Origin: Bacteroidota bacterium
Lineage (GTDB): Bacteria; Bacteroidota; Bacteroidia; Bacteroidales; UBA1556
Assembly (NCBI GenBank): GCA_003648395.1
Contig: QMPB01000014.1
Coordinates: 1-20,043, forward strand
DNA length: 20,043 bases
Reading direction: 5' to 3'
Of this stretch, positions 8,631-16,179 are shown one piece after another; position 1 is the first letter of the stretch, and the number at the start of each line of letters is the position of its first letter. The notes below the pieces were generated by a model, which was not told where the DNA came from, ran no database searches, and saw nothing but the letters and a program-made list of their open reading frames with translations. The position numbers and the translations under genes are program-made.

Positions 8631-8656
8631 AAAAGCTTCTATATTATTATAGAAGC
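8628..8656 (-). terminator. Rho-independent terminator after the TonB-dependent receptor
   Basis: On the minus strand a perfect 9-bp stem (GCTTCTATA paired with TATAGAAGC, 4-nt loop) is followed by seven T residues, 33 bp past the receptor stop codon. The T-run overlaps the -33 region of the next gene's promoter. Confidence 0.85.
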
Positions 8657-8688
8657 CTCATTTGAACAAAATGATTCATTACTATATC

Positions 8689-11166
8689 TTAAAACTTAAG
8701 GTCTAATCCCACCATAAAATTAATTCCTGCCTGAGGAAAATATCCATCCATAGTATAACGCTCAGTTGGGTTACCACTCCAAGTATCATCCACATTATAA
8801 CTATAAACCCATGCATTGGTTTCATATTTTGTACTTAGCACATTATTAATACTAAAAAACACCCCAATGGTTTTCATAAAATCAGGCTTTAATTCATAGC
8901 GAAAAATCACATCCGTTGTAGAATACGCATCAATACTATTTAGATTGTTTGATGAGTTATCAATATATTGCTTTCCTACATATTTAGTATTTATAAATAC
9001 TTTAAATCCCTTTAATGCCTTGATCTCAAATTGAGAAGCAGCCACAACATTTGGAGAAAAAGCAATATCGGTAGTACCCAAATAAGTGGAATCTTGAGCT
9101 CCAGTATTCCAATTATCAACATACTCGGTATAATCAGAAATCTTATTCTGACTTAGACTAATATTTGCATTCCAGTTTAACCATTTTGTTATTCTTAGAC
9201 CAAGTAAGAACTCCAAACCAGCTCTATATGACTTATCAATATTAGTCATAATGGGAGCTCCAACATTATTTATTTTACCAGTAGATATTAACTGATCTTT
9301 ATAGTCCATAAAGAAAGCATTGGCACGCAGTAGCATAAACTGATTATTGAAAGAATAACCAAATTCGTAATCAATAAGCTGCTCTGCCACTGGTGAGTTT
9401 CCTGCGTCGGCATCTCTAAAGTCGCTACGAGTTGGCTCCTTTTGTGCCATTGCTGCAGAAAAATACACATTATGCACATCATTAATATCGTAATGCACGC
9501 CAACTTTAGGATTAATAAAATTAAAATGATACTCGCTTGTTAGATCCTTAAAATCATCATGCAATCCATCCATCCAGTAATCAACTTTACGATATTGCAA
9601 ATCGCCATATATACTAAACTTTTGCGTTAATAGATAATTGGCTTTTATATATGTATTATATGTATTCTTCTTTCCTGTATTATTATACCATTGATAATCT
9701 TTGCCCAAAGTAGAAGCGTATTCTGCCCAAACAACTTTTCCATAATGATCACCAACATATGAGTTTGCTGCAGCTCCTACATTAACTATTAAATCCTTTC
9801 TATTATTATAATTAATAGAGAAAGTTGCTCCATAAAAATCATTATCCAACCATTTTTGATGTACAGCATCGGTTTTAGTAATAGTATCGCCTCCAATAAT
9901 TACATCCGGAACGCCATAATACGCACCAAGTTTCCTATCATCCTTCCAACTTTCGTAATAGCCCTCCCCTTTTGTATAATGCAAGGCTCCGGTTATATTC
10001 CAATGCGAATTGAATTTCTGAGTAAATAGTAATTGATAATGATCTTGCTTATAATTATCTGTCTCATTTTCGTAAGTATATTTATTATAAGTACGAGAGT
10101 CGGAAGCAATCATTTCGTCAGTTTCCTTTTGCGAATAAAGGTAATGATCGGCATAACGCTGCATTCCATCCATATCATTTTCTAAACGCACTTTAGGTAC
10201 ACCATTCCAACTTTGATATGTTTTTTCCTTTCCCGAAAGAATATTAAATCTAATAATAGTATTCTCACCATAATAGGCTCCAGAAACATAATATGAATTA
10301 AGGTCAGAGAATGCTCTATCAATAAAACCATCGGAATGAATTCTTGACAAACGAGTATCGAAAGACCATTTTCCATCAATAAGTCCCGTGGAAGCCAACA
10401 CCCTATATCTCTGAGTATTAAATGAGCCTGCTGCAGTACTTACTTCGGCAAAAGGCTCAGAAGCCAACCCATTGGTTTCCATATTAATAGAAGCACCAAA
10501 AGCTGCAGCACCATTACTTGAAGTACCTACACCACGTTGCACCTGAATACTATTAAGTGAGCCTGCCAAATCAGGCATATTTACCCAAAATACACCCTGA
10601 CTCTCAGGGTCGTTTACTGGTATTCCATTCATAGTTACATTAATTCTAGAAATATCGGTACCACGAATTCGAATAGAAGTATAGCCAACTCCGGCACCAG
10701 CATCAGAGCCAGAAACTACTGATGGAGTCATATTAAGAATATAGGGCAAGTCTTTACCCATATCAACCTCCTTAATTTCGGCCTTAGTGATATTTTTGAA
10801 AGTAGTGCCAGTTCTATCACTCGCACGCGTGGCTGCAATTACAACTTCATCTTCCATAATTGCACTAATATTAAGAGCAATTTCTAAATTTGTATTTGAC
10901 GATAATTTTAGCACCTTACTATAATCTTCATAGCCCATATAGCTAACCTTTATAAGATACTCGCCATTTTTAATACTCGACATAGTAAATTCGCCATCAA
11001 CATTGCTGATAGTTCTTTTCATACTTGGCTCTAAAGTAATATGAGCCCCTGGCAAACTTTCGCCAGTACCAGCATCAGTGATGCTTCCGTTTATAGAATT
11101 TTGCGCAAGAATCCATGAAGGAATCATAATTGCAAAAAGCAATAAAAAAGTAATTTTGTGAAACAT
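8689..11166 (-). CDS. TonB-dependent outer-membrane receptor, probably for thiamine
   Basis: An 825-residue outer-membrane transporter. Order: signal peptide 1-21 (cleaved after ILA); carboxypeptidase-regulatory-like beta domain about 23-105 (INGSITDAGTGESLPGAHI), usual in Bacteroidota receptors; plug domain about 117-232 (IRIRGTDISRINVTMNGIPV, NSIQVQRGVGTSSNGAAAFG); then a 22-strand-type barrel ending in a C-terminal Phe (MVGLDLKF). No SusD partner is encoded beside it, which argues against a glycan receptor. The leader carries a TPP riboswitch, and TPP-controlled TonB receptors in Bacteroidota are proposed thiamine transporters. The substrate is therefore thiamine or a derivative, inferred from regulation alone. 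It is transcribed alone, bounded by its own promoter and a strong terminator. Confidence 0.9.
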   Translation of the reverse strand: MFHKITFLLLFAIMIPSWILAQNSINGSITDAGTGESLPGAHITLEPSMKRTISNVDGEFTMSSIKNGEYLIKVSYMGYEDYSKVLKLSSNTNLEIALNISAIMEDEVVIAATRASDRTGTTFKNITKAEIKEVDMGKDLPYILNMTPSVVSGSDAGAGVGYTSIRIRGTDISRINVTMNGIPVNDPESQGVFWVNMPDLAGSLNSIQVQRGVGTSSNGAAAFGASINMETNGLASEPFAEVSTAAGSFNTQRYRVLASTGLIDGKWSFDTRLSRIHSDGFIDRAFSDLNSYYVSGAYYGENTIIRFNILSGKEKTYQSWNGVPKVRLENDMDGMQRYADHYLYSQKETDEMIASDSRTYNKYTYENETDNYKQDHYQLLFTQKFNSHWNITGALHYTKGEGYYESWKDDRKLGAYYGVPDVIIGGDTITKTDAVHQKWLDNDFYGATFSINYNNRKDLIVNVGAAANSYVGDHYGKVVWAEYASTLGKDYQWYNNTGKKNTYNTYIKANYLLTQKFSIYGDLQYRKVDYWMDGLHDDFKDLTSEYHFNFINPKVGVHYDINDVHNVYFSAAMAQKEPTRSDFRDADAGNSPVAEQLIDYEFGYSFNNQFMLLRANAFFMDYKDQLISTGKINNVGAPIMTNIDKSYRAGLEFLLGLRITKWLNWNANISLSQNKISDYTEYVDNWNTGAQDSTYLGTTDIAFSPNVVAASQFEIKALKGFKVFINTKYVGKQYIDNSSNNLNSIDAYSTTDVIFRYELKPDFMKTIGVFFSINNVLSTKYETNAWVYSYNVDDTWSGNPTERYTMDGYFPQAGINFMVGLDLKF

Positions 11167-11254
11167 TTTAATAAATTATTAAGTTTAAACTTTCTGCATC
11201 AACATTGAGGTTATATTATGCATTGATTGAACAAAAGTTTTCCCTTGAGAACTA

Positions 11255-11347
11255 CTATAAAATAATAGCTCCAGTCCCTAAGCCGGCATTATCCGAACAG
11301 GTAATATGGGTTTGATCTCAGCCTTATTTTTAGGCACCCCTTTATAG
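11255..11347 (-). ncRNA. TPP riboswitch (THI element)
   Basis: Read on the minus strand, the leader of the TonB receptor contains the conserved core in the right order. GGGGTGCC is followed by a GCCT/AGGC P3 helix and GGCTGAGA (11316-11323). Then come ACCC, ACCTG, GGATAATGCCGG (11283-11294) and TAGGGA (ending at 11275). CTATAAA at 11347-11341 can pair with TTTATAG at 11261-11255 as an outer closing helix, though with an internal loop. The core ends about 108 nt before the start codon. Binding of thiamine pyrophosphate should lower receptor expression. No T-tract terminator follows the aptamer, so control of translation initiation is more likely; that is inferred. Confidence 0.95.
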
Positions 11348-11356
11348 AAATCACTG

Positions 11357-11385
11357 CAAAGATATATTATTATTTAATATATAAA
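11357..11385 (-). promoter_or_regulatory. Putative promoter of the riboswitch/receptor transcript
   Basis: On the minus strand TATCTTTG (11357-11364) matches TAnnTTTG, with TTTA 17 bp upstream (11382-11385) as a near -33 element. The predicted start site near 11350 falls right at the 5' edge of the TPP riboswitch. Confidence 0.6.
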
Positions 11386-11520
11386 CCATATAAATCAAAC
11401 AATTATTATTATAAATAGAAATACTATCGCAAATAAACATTTCTTTTATATTATATTGCTTAGGCATTTAATAAGTTTGTGTGTGTTTTAAAAATAGTTC
11501 ATATCAAACTAGTTTTTATA

Positions 11521-11633
11521 TTTGGGCTTAAACCCGTAGAATCTTGTATTCATTAGGCAGGGCTATCATCCTGAGTTTACCGAAGGAAATACCCTACCTA
11601 ATGAGTTATGTCTTATATGGGTTTTAGCCCAAA
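11521..11633. repeat. 113-bp imperfect inverted repeat with nested hairpins
   Basis: The outer arms TTTGGGCTTAAACCC (11521-11535) and GGGTTTTAGCCCAAA (11619-11633) are complementary apart from one base. The inner arms CATTAGGCAGGGC (11551-11563) and ACCCTACCTAATG (11591-11603) pair, with two G-T-type differences. The centre (11567-11587) holds TCCTGAG...CGAAGGA, a small hairpin resembling an intergenic word common in Bacteroidota genomes. No transposase or reading frame is inside. It may be a REP/MITE-like element or a processed RNA hairpin. Confidence 0.65.
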
Positions 11634-11931
11634 CATTGTATTATTGTTATGTACTAAGTATTTTTACTATATACTCAGAGAAAACTAGTATAATTGAACA
11701 AGTTATTTAATAATAATACGTTAAAGACATATTAATACAAATTAAGCCTATACATTACTACATGAGATATTAGGTTAAGATGCAGATATACTAGTTTATA
11801 ACCAGTGTATGTTTTAGAAGAGCAACAACATATTATCAAAACAGCTAATTGGTGAATTTCTTTTAAAAATGAACTAGAAATACTCAATAATTATTCGCAT
11901 TTTTGCAAATAATAAATACTAAGAATTAAGA
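11634..11931. other. AT-rich intergenic stretch before the four-gene cluster
   Basis: No reading frame or structured RNA is recognised in this 298-bp stretch. A weak promoter-like CATTTTTG lies at 11898-11905, 26 bp before the next start codon. Confidence 0.5.
11898..11905 (+). promoter_or_regulatory. Weak putative -7 box for the beta-barrel/dtd cluster
   Basis: CATTTTTG differs from TAnnTTTG in its first base, but its distance to the start codon at 11932 is the same as in other promoters here. No clear -33 element is seen. Confidence 0.3.
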
Positions 11932-12588
11932 ATGCAAATAAAAAATATAAGCATATTAATAGTTTTGTTGCTAATTGGCACTTTGGCAATTGGCCAGGCG
12001 TTTCAAGGCGCTATTGCTATTGGCACAAATCTTACTCAAGTAGATGGAGATGAGATGTATGGTTTTAAGAAATTTGGTTTTAACGCATCTGCAATAGCTA
12101 TTATGCCAATAAAAAGGCGCTGGGCAATAAGTATTGAAGCTTCATACTCTCAGAAAGGTTCTTATGAAAAATACCCTCGGGAGGCTGACCCAACTAAAGG
12201 CTTACCATATTATAATCTAAGACTAAGTTATGCCGAGGTGCCTTTTCTAGTTCACTTTACCGACAAAGAATTTCTAACTGTTGGCTTAGGTATGAGTTGG
12301 GGTCGATTGGTAGATATGAAAGAAATAGAATGGGGAGAGAAAACAGAAGCTAGTTTGTACAGTGGACATTATAATAGAAATGATATAAATGGTATTTTTG
12401 ATATTAGATTTCCTGTTTACAAAGGGCTTAACGTAAACTTTAGATACTCCTACTCTTTTGCAAAGATAAGAACTCGAGAATACAGTAATATATCTGGCGA
12501 TAAATGGACTAGAGATCAGTACAACAATATACTAACACTAAGATTATACTATATCATTAACAAAAGAAAAATTGACTATAATGAATAA
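11932..12588 (+). CDS. Outer-membrane beta-barrel protein (PorT/OMP_b-brl family)
   Basis: A 218-residue protein with an N-terminal signal peptide (ISILIVLLLIGTLAIGQ, cleavage likely after Gly21 or Gln22). Amphipathic beta-strands ending in aromatic residues follow (FQGAIAIGTNLTQVDG, RWAISIEASYSQKGSY, LNVNFRYSYSF, ILTLRLYYII). This is the pattern of the small PorT-like outer-membrane barrels of Bacteroidota, which have about 8-10 strands. Specific function is unknown; true PorT takes part in T9SS, but this protein is not identified as PorT itself. Its last 8 bases overlap the start of the next gene (ATGAATAA), which suggests translational coupling with the DUF4296 lipoprotein and a shared place at the envelope. 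Confidence 0.8.
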   Translation: MQIKNISILIVLLLIGTLAIGQAFQGAIAIGTNLTQVDGDEMYGFKKFGFNASAIAIMPIKRRWAISIEASYSQKGSYEKYPREADPTKGLPYYNLRLSYAEVPFLVHFTDKEFLTVGLGMSWGRLVDMKEIEWGEKTEASLYSGHYNRNDINGIFDIRFPVYKGLNVNFRYSYSFAKIRTREYSNISGDKWTRDQYNNILTLRLYYIINKRKIDYNE

Positions 12589-12967
12589 TATTATTAAACT
12601 TACAATAGTAATTAGCATCATAATTACCACCTTATTTTCTTGCACTAATTACGATCCTGCGAATATAGAAGCTCCTGCAGATTTAATTTCTACAGAACAA
12701 TTTACTAATATGCTGCTTGATGTACGCTTAGTAGAAGTAGTTATAAGACAAGAAGTTACTAAAAATGGCGGAAATGGTATGGATAGTATTACTGACTACT
12801 ACTATAAATATGTATTTAATAAGTACGATATTTCTCAAGAAAGATTTCAAAGCTCTTTATTATACTATACCAATGAGCCTGAACTATTCAATGAAATAAA
12901 CAATAGCATTGTTGATAGTTTAAATATTATGAAAGAAATAGTTAGAAATCCAAAAGTTAAATTGTAG
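12581..12967 (+). CDS. DUF4296-family lipoprotein
   Basis: The ATG at 12581 is preferred over an upstream TTG at 12572. It begins the signal peptide directly (MNNIIKLTIVISIIITTLFS) and gives the ATGAATAA overlap with the previous gene. A lipobox-like LFSC marks Cys21 as the probable lipidated residue. The mature part (about 108 residues) has the DUF4296 pattern: APADLISTEQFTNMLLDVRL, a YYYKYVFNKYDIS segment, then FQSSLLYYTNEPELFNEI and a C-terminal helix. The family is restricted mainly to Bacteroidota and has no assigned function. It is likely anchored in the periplasm-facing membrane beside or under its coupled beta-barrel neighbour; that partnership is inferred from gene overlap. Confidence 0.8.
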   Translation: MNNIIKLTIVISIIITTLFSCTNYDPANIEAPADLISTEQFTNMLLDVRLVEVVIRQEVTKNGGNGMDSITDYYYKYVFNKYDISQERFQSSLLYYTNEPELFNEINNSIVDSLNIMKEIVRNPKVKL

Positions 12968-13041
12968 GAATTATGAAACGACCATGATAAAAGTAATTAT
13001 TTTTTCATGCGACTGCATATGGCCTTTAAAAGTATATACAT

Positions 13042-13461
13042 ATGAAACTCTTAATGATTTATTGCGACAGATTTGCATATAAACCTGCTATCAAAACCTT
13101 AGATAATGTACAAGAGCATACCGAAGGCAAAGAATTCAGCAATAGCCAAGTAGCATACATACAAGTAGAAGAAGGTGACGAGTCTGATGACAGACAAAAA
13201 TCTATTGAGAAGAAACTTCTGAATTTCATAAAGTGGATTTCGAGAAAGAATAACACAAAGAGTGTTATACTACATTCCTTTGCTCATTTGAGCGAAAGTA
13301 AAGCCTCTCCAGAATTTACTAAGGAATTATTTGACAAAATAGAAAAGCGCCTAAAAAACGTTGATTTTGAAGTAGAACAAACTCCTTTTGGGTATTTCTT
13401 AGACCTTGATGTACAAGCTCCAGGTTTTTCATTGGCAAGAGTTTTTCAAGAATTTCATTAA
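13042..13461 (+). CDS. Stand-alone archaeal-type threonyl-tRNA synthetase editing domain protein
   Basis: This 139-residue protein corresponds over its whole length to the N-terminal editing domain of archaeal ThrRS (tRNA-Thr_ED, a DTD-like fold), which removes serine mischarged on tRNA-Thr. Matching landmarks are the start MKLLMIYCDRFAYKP, the central strand SVILHSFAHLS (His82 equals the archaeal FAHLS histidine), and TPFGYFLDLD (archaeal PFGYYKAF). No synthetase core is attached. As I recall, the Pyrococcus enzyme relies on a lysine after PFGYY and a glutamate in the last helix; here these positions are Leu120 and Arg133. Chemistry or substrate may therefore differ, or the protein may be catalytically dead. 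ATG 13042 is the first in-frame start after a stop. The dtd gene begins 2 bp after its end. Confidence 0.82.
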   Translation: MKLLMIYCDRFAYKPAIKTLDNVQEHTEGKEFSNSQVAYIQVEEGDESDDRQKSIEKKLLNFIKWISRKNNTKSVILHSFAHLSESKASPEFTKELFDKIEKRLKNVDFEVEQTPFGYFLDLDVQAPGFSLARVFQEFH

Positions 13462-13463
13462 TT

Positions 13464-13916
13464 ATGAGAGCACTTTTACAAAGAGTAAAACAAGCATCAG
13501 TTATTATTAATAGCAATGAGCAGAGAAATATCAACAAGGGTTTACTAATTCTATTGGGAATTGAAGAGGATGACACTATTGATGACATTATTTGGCTAAG
13601 TGCAAAGATTAGCAAGCTTCGTATTTTTGATGATGAAGATGGCGTTATGAATAATAGCATTGTAGATATAAATGGAGATGCAATGATTATAAGTCAATTT
13701 ACTCTACATGCTAAAACGAAGAAAGGCAATCGTCCTTCCTATATTAAATCTGCTCCACCAAAAATTTCTGAACCTTTATATAATGAATTCATGAAGCAAT
13801 TTGCTAATGATATTTCAAAGGAAGTAATTGGAGGCAAATTTGGTGCTTATATGGAAGTTAATCTTACAAACGATGGCCCTGTTACAATCTGGATTGATAC
13901 CAAGAATAAAGAGTAA
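13464..13916 (+). CDS. dtd: D-aminoacyl-tRNA deacylase
   Basis: DTD hydrolyses the ester between D-amino acids (and glycine mischarged on tRNA-Ala) and tRNA, which protects translation from wrong stereochemistry. The protein is 150 residues, about the usual length (145-150), and acts in the cytosol as a homodimer. Both active-site signatures are present: SQFTLHAKTKKGNRPS at 77-92 and the cross-subunit NDGPVTIWID at 136-145, which contains the Gly-Pro motif. The start MRALLQRVKQASV matches the family N-terminus. It lies 2 bp downstream of the ThrRS-type editing protein, which shares the same fold, so the two form a proofreading pair. A hairpin terminator follows 17 bp after the stop. Confidence 0.96.
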   Translation: MRALLQRVKQASVIINSNEQRNINKGLLILLGIEEDDTIDDIIWLSAKISKLRIFDDEDGVMNNSIVDINGDAMIISQFTLHAKTKKGNRPSYIKSAPPKISEPLYNEFMKQFANDISKEVIGGKFGAYMEVNLTNDGPVTIWIDTKNKE

Positions 13917-13933
13917 AATTATAAGCACAAAAA

Positions 13934-13962
13934 AAAGCTGTGAGTATAATACCCACAGCTTT
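13934..13962. terminator. Bidirectional terminator between dtd and the acyl-CoA synthetase gene
   Basis: A 9-bp stem (AAAGCTGTG at 13934-13942, CACAGCTTT at 13954-13962) lies between the convergent stop codons. On the minus strand the stem runs into eight T residues, so it works best for the acyl-CoA synthetase gene. The + strand has only a broken T-run. Confidence 0.8.
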
Positions 13963-13983
13963 CTTATATATATACTAAGATTC

Positions 13984-15747
13984 CTATTTAAAAATATCAT
14001 CAACTAAGTGCTGGTACGCTTTAGTTACAACTGATCGTTTTATACTCATTTTTGCAGTAACAAAGCCTGACTCTACAGTCCATTCGTCAGCAATTAAACG
14101 AAACTGCTTAACTTGCTCATGGCTACCAAATCTAGTATTAAGTATAGCTATTTCTTCTTTTATTGCCTTCTTTATATCGGCATCATCTATAGCTTGCTCA
14201 TTTGACAGAGCTTCTTTACCATTTTTACTACACCAATCTTTAATATGTTCAAAGTTTGGAACAATTAATGCTGCAGCAAATTTCTGATTCTCCCCTACAA
14301 CTACAATCATATCAATAAATGAAGACTCCTTCATTGTTTCTTCAATATGACCAGGAGCAACATATTTACCCATAGAGGTTTTAAAATTATCTTTCTTTCT
14401 ACCAGTAATCTTAAGAAATTTATTATCGATAAGCTCACCCAGATCACCAGTATGGAACCAGCCATCAACAATCACCTCTTCGGTAAGTGCTTTCTCCTTA
14501 TAATACCCAAGCATTAAGTTTGGCCCTTTTGAAAGAATCTCTCCATCTTCAGCAATTTTCACTTCAACCTCTGGCAATAACACACCAACAGTACCAATCA
14601 TAAGTTCTCCTGACAAAAGTGTATTAACACTTATTACGGGTGATGTTTCTGTTAGTCCGTAACCTTCAACCACAGGAATACCTGCCGCCCAAAAAATTCT
14701 TCCTAAACGAGTTTGCAATGCAGCACCTCCTGATACCATAACGCTCATATTTCCTCCAAAAGCTTCGCGCCATTTAGAGAATACAAGTTTATCAGCAATT
14801 GCCAATTTCATATTATAAATTGCTGTGTTATTCCCTTCAATATCATAATTAAAACCTAGCTCTAATGCCCAATCAAAAACTTTTCTCTTAAACCCATCTA
14901 AGGCCTCACCTTTTGCTACAATTTTATCATATACTTTCTCCAGTAAGCGCGGTACAGTACTCATCATATCAACTTTAAGCTCCTGAATATTCTCAATTAT
15001 TTTAGCCATATTCTCGGCATAATAAATTGATATTCCATTATATTGTTCCATATAATTAAGCATACGTTCATATACATGGCATAATGGCAGAAAGCTTAAT
15101 GCCTTATGCTCAACTCCAAGCTGTGGGACGGGAGAAGTAGCCAAAGCATTAGAAATTAAATTATTATGAGACAGCATAACACCTTTCATTATACCTGTTG
15201 TTCCAGAAGTATAAATAATTGTAGCCAATTCATCAGTAACAATTCCTGCCTGTATTATTTTAAGTTTTTCGGCTTGAGGTTCTTTTTGTCCAAGTTCAAT
15301 TACTTCCTTATAATTAGGAGCATGTTTGCAGTCGGTAAAAGAATATACTTTACTTACTGTAGGAGTTTTTGGCAATATATCTACAATTTTATTATACATA
15401 GCCTTACCCGAAATAAATACCATACTAACCTCGGCATGATTGAAGATATACTCATAATCACTTGAGCTAATTGTTGGATATATTGGTACATGGATTGCTC
15501 CTACAGAAGAAACAGCCATATCAATAAAATTCCACTCGGGGGCATTGGGTGATATACTAGCAATTTTATCGCCCTTTTTAACTCCCAAATTTATTAAGCC
15601 ATAAGCCAAATCGCGTACAATATCCGTATACTCTGTAATACTATACTTTACCCATTCGCCATCAATCTTACTTGCTAATGCATCTTGCTTTTGAGGATAA
15701 GTATTTTTATAATACTCCAAAAAATCAAATAGTCTTTCTATTTTCAT
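13984..15747 (-). CDS. Long-chain fatty-acid-CoA ligase (AMP-forming)
   Basis: A 587-residue ANL-family enzyme that activates fatty acids with ATP and CoA, at the inner face of the membrane, for lipid synthesis or degradation. Motifs: phosphate-binding loop YTSGTTGIMKG at 179-189, YGLTETSP at 363-370, GWFHTGDLGE around 429-438, and the hinge ITGRKKDNFKTSMGKYVAP at 447-465. The length and FAA1-type insertions fit long-chain ligases of the FadD15-like group. One oddity: in the C-terminal A10 motif (usually TPTxKLKR) this protein reads TAKMSIKR, so Ser568 stands where the adenylation lysine is expected and Lys566 lies two residues earlier. The gene stands alone, between a shared terminator and a gap containing a -7-like box. 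Chain-length preference cannot be read. Confidence 0.92.
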   Translation of the reverse strand: MKIERLFDFLEYYKNTYPQKQDALASKIDGEWVKYSITEYTDIVRDLAYGLINLGVKKGDKIASISPNAPEWNFIDMAVSSVGAIHVPIYPTISSSDYEYIFNHAEVSMVFISGKAMYNKIVDILPKTPTVSKVYSFTDCKHAPNYKEVIELGQKEPQAEKLKIIQAGIVTDELATIIYTSGTTGIMKGVMLSHNNLISNALATSPVPQLGVEHKALSFLPLCHVYERMLNYMEQYNGISIYYAENMAKIIENIQELKVDMMSTVPRLLEKVYDKIVAKGEALDGFKRKVFDWALELGFNYDIEGNNTAIYNMKLAIADKLVFSKWREAFGGNMSVMVSGGAALQTRLGRIFWAAGIPVVEGYGLTETSPVISVNTLLSGELMIGTVGVLLPEVEVKIAEDGEILSKGPNLMLGYYKEKALTEEVIVDGWFHTGDLGELIDNKFLKITGRKKDNFKTSMGKYVAPGHIEETMKESSFIDMIVVVGENQKFAAALIVPNFEHIKDWCSKNGKEALSNEQAIDDADIKKAIKEEIAILNTRFGSHEQVKQFRLIADEWTVESGFVTAKMSIKRSVVTKAYQHLVDDIFK

Positions 15748-15854
15748 ATAATTAAAATTAATAAGGTGATTTAGAGAAAACAGTTGCTTAAGCTCTTAAG
15801 GCAATATAGCATTGTTTTACTCTGGTTTATGTTAATTCATGTGTTTGTTCAAGG

Positions 15855-15862
15855 CAAATATA
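15855..15862 (-). promoter_or_regulatory. Putative -7 box for the acyl-CoA ligase gene
   Basis: On the minus strand this reads TATATTTG, an exact TAnnTTTG match about 107 bp before the start codon. No clear TTTG -33 element is seen. Confidence 0.35.
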
Positions 15863-16100
15863 TGGATAATAAGCTTTTGAATGAAAATAAGTTTTGAACT
15901 ACTAAGGCTTAACCTTATTTATAATGCATTTTTATAGTAATACAACACCAATTACATATTGAAATTAGTAGAAAATGCATATAATAAATACAATGGTTAA
16001 TGCCTATTCAAATCAAAGTATTTGAGAATAAAATGATACAATAGTACATTATTAGAGTATTCATTGATATCAATAAATCAATTTACGGTTTTCAAAGACC

Positions 16101-16146
16101 AAAAAAAGCTATTATTTTATTAAGCTGAACTCAATAAAATAATAGC
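16101..16146 (-). terminator. Rho-independent terminator after lon
   Basis: A perfect 14-bp stem (16108-16121 with 16133-16146, 11-nt loop) is followed on the minus strand by seven T residues, 34 bp past the lon stop codon. Confidence 0.88.
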
Positions 16147-16179
16147 ATTAAGAATATTCTACAAGACTATAAGCTCTGT

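Larger units (their letters stand above)
15748..16179. other. Intergenic stretch (432 bp) between the acyl-CoA ligase and lon genes
   Basis: It holds the acyl-CoA ligase promoter candidate and the lon terminator. The remainder is AT-rich, with no convincing gene or structured RNA. Confidence 0.6.

Noticed and set aside
9288..9503. Cys- and Met-rich 71-codon frame on the same strand inside the TonB receptor gene
   Set aside because: It is a shifted-frame shadow of the conserved receptor frame, with no start signal.
12984..13082. 32-codon frame (MIKVIIFSCDCIW...) between the lipoprotein and editing-domain genes
   Set aside because: It overlaps the start of the well-supported editing-domain gene in another frame and has no recognisable motif.
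15785..15806. Small TTGC...GCAA hairpin upstream of the acyl-CoA ligase gene
   Set aside because: The arms need a bulge, there is no T-run, and it lies at a position where no transcript is expected to end.
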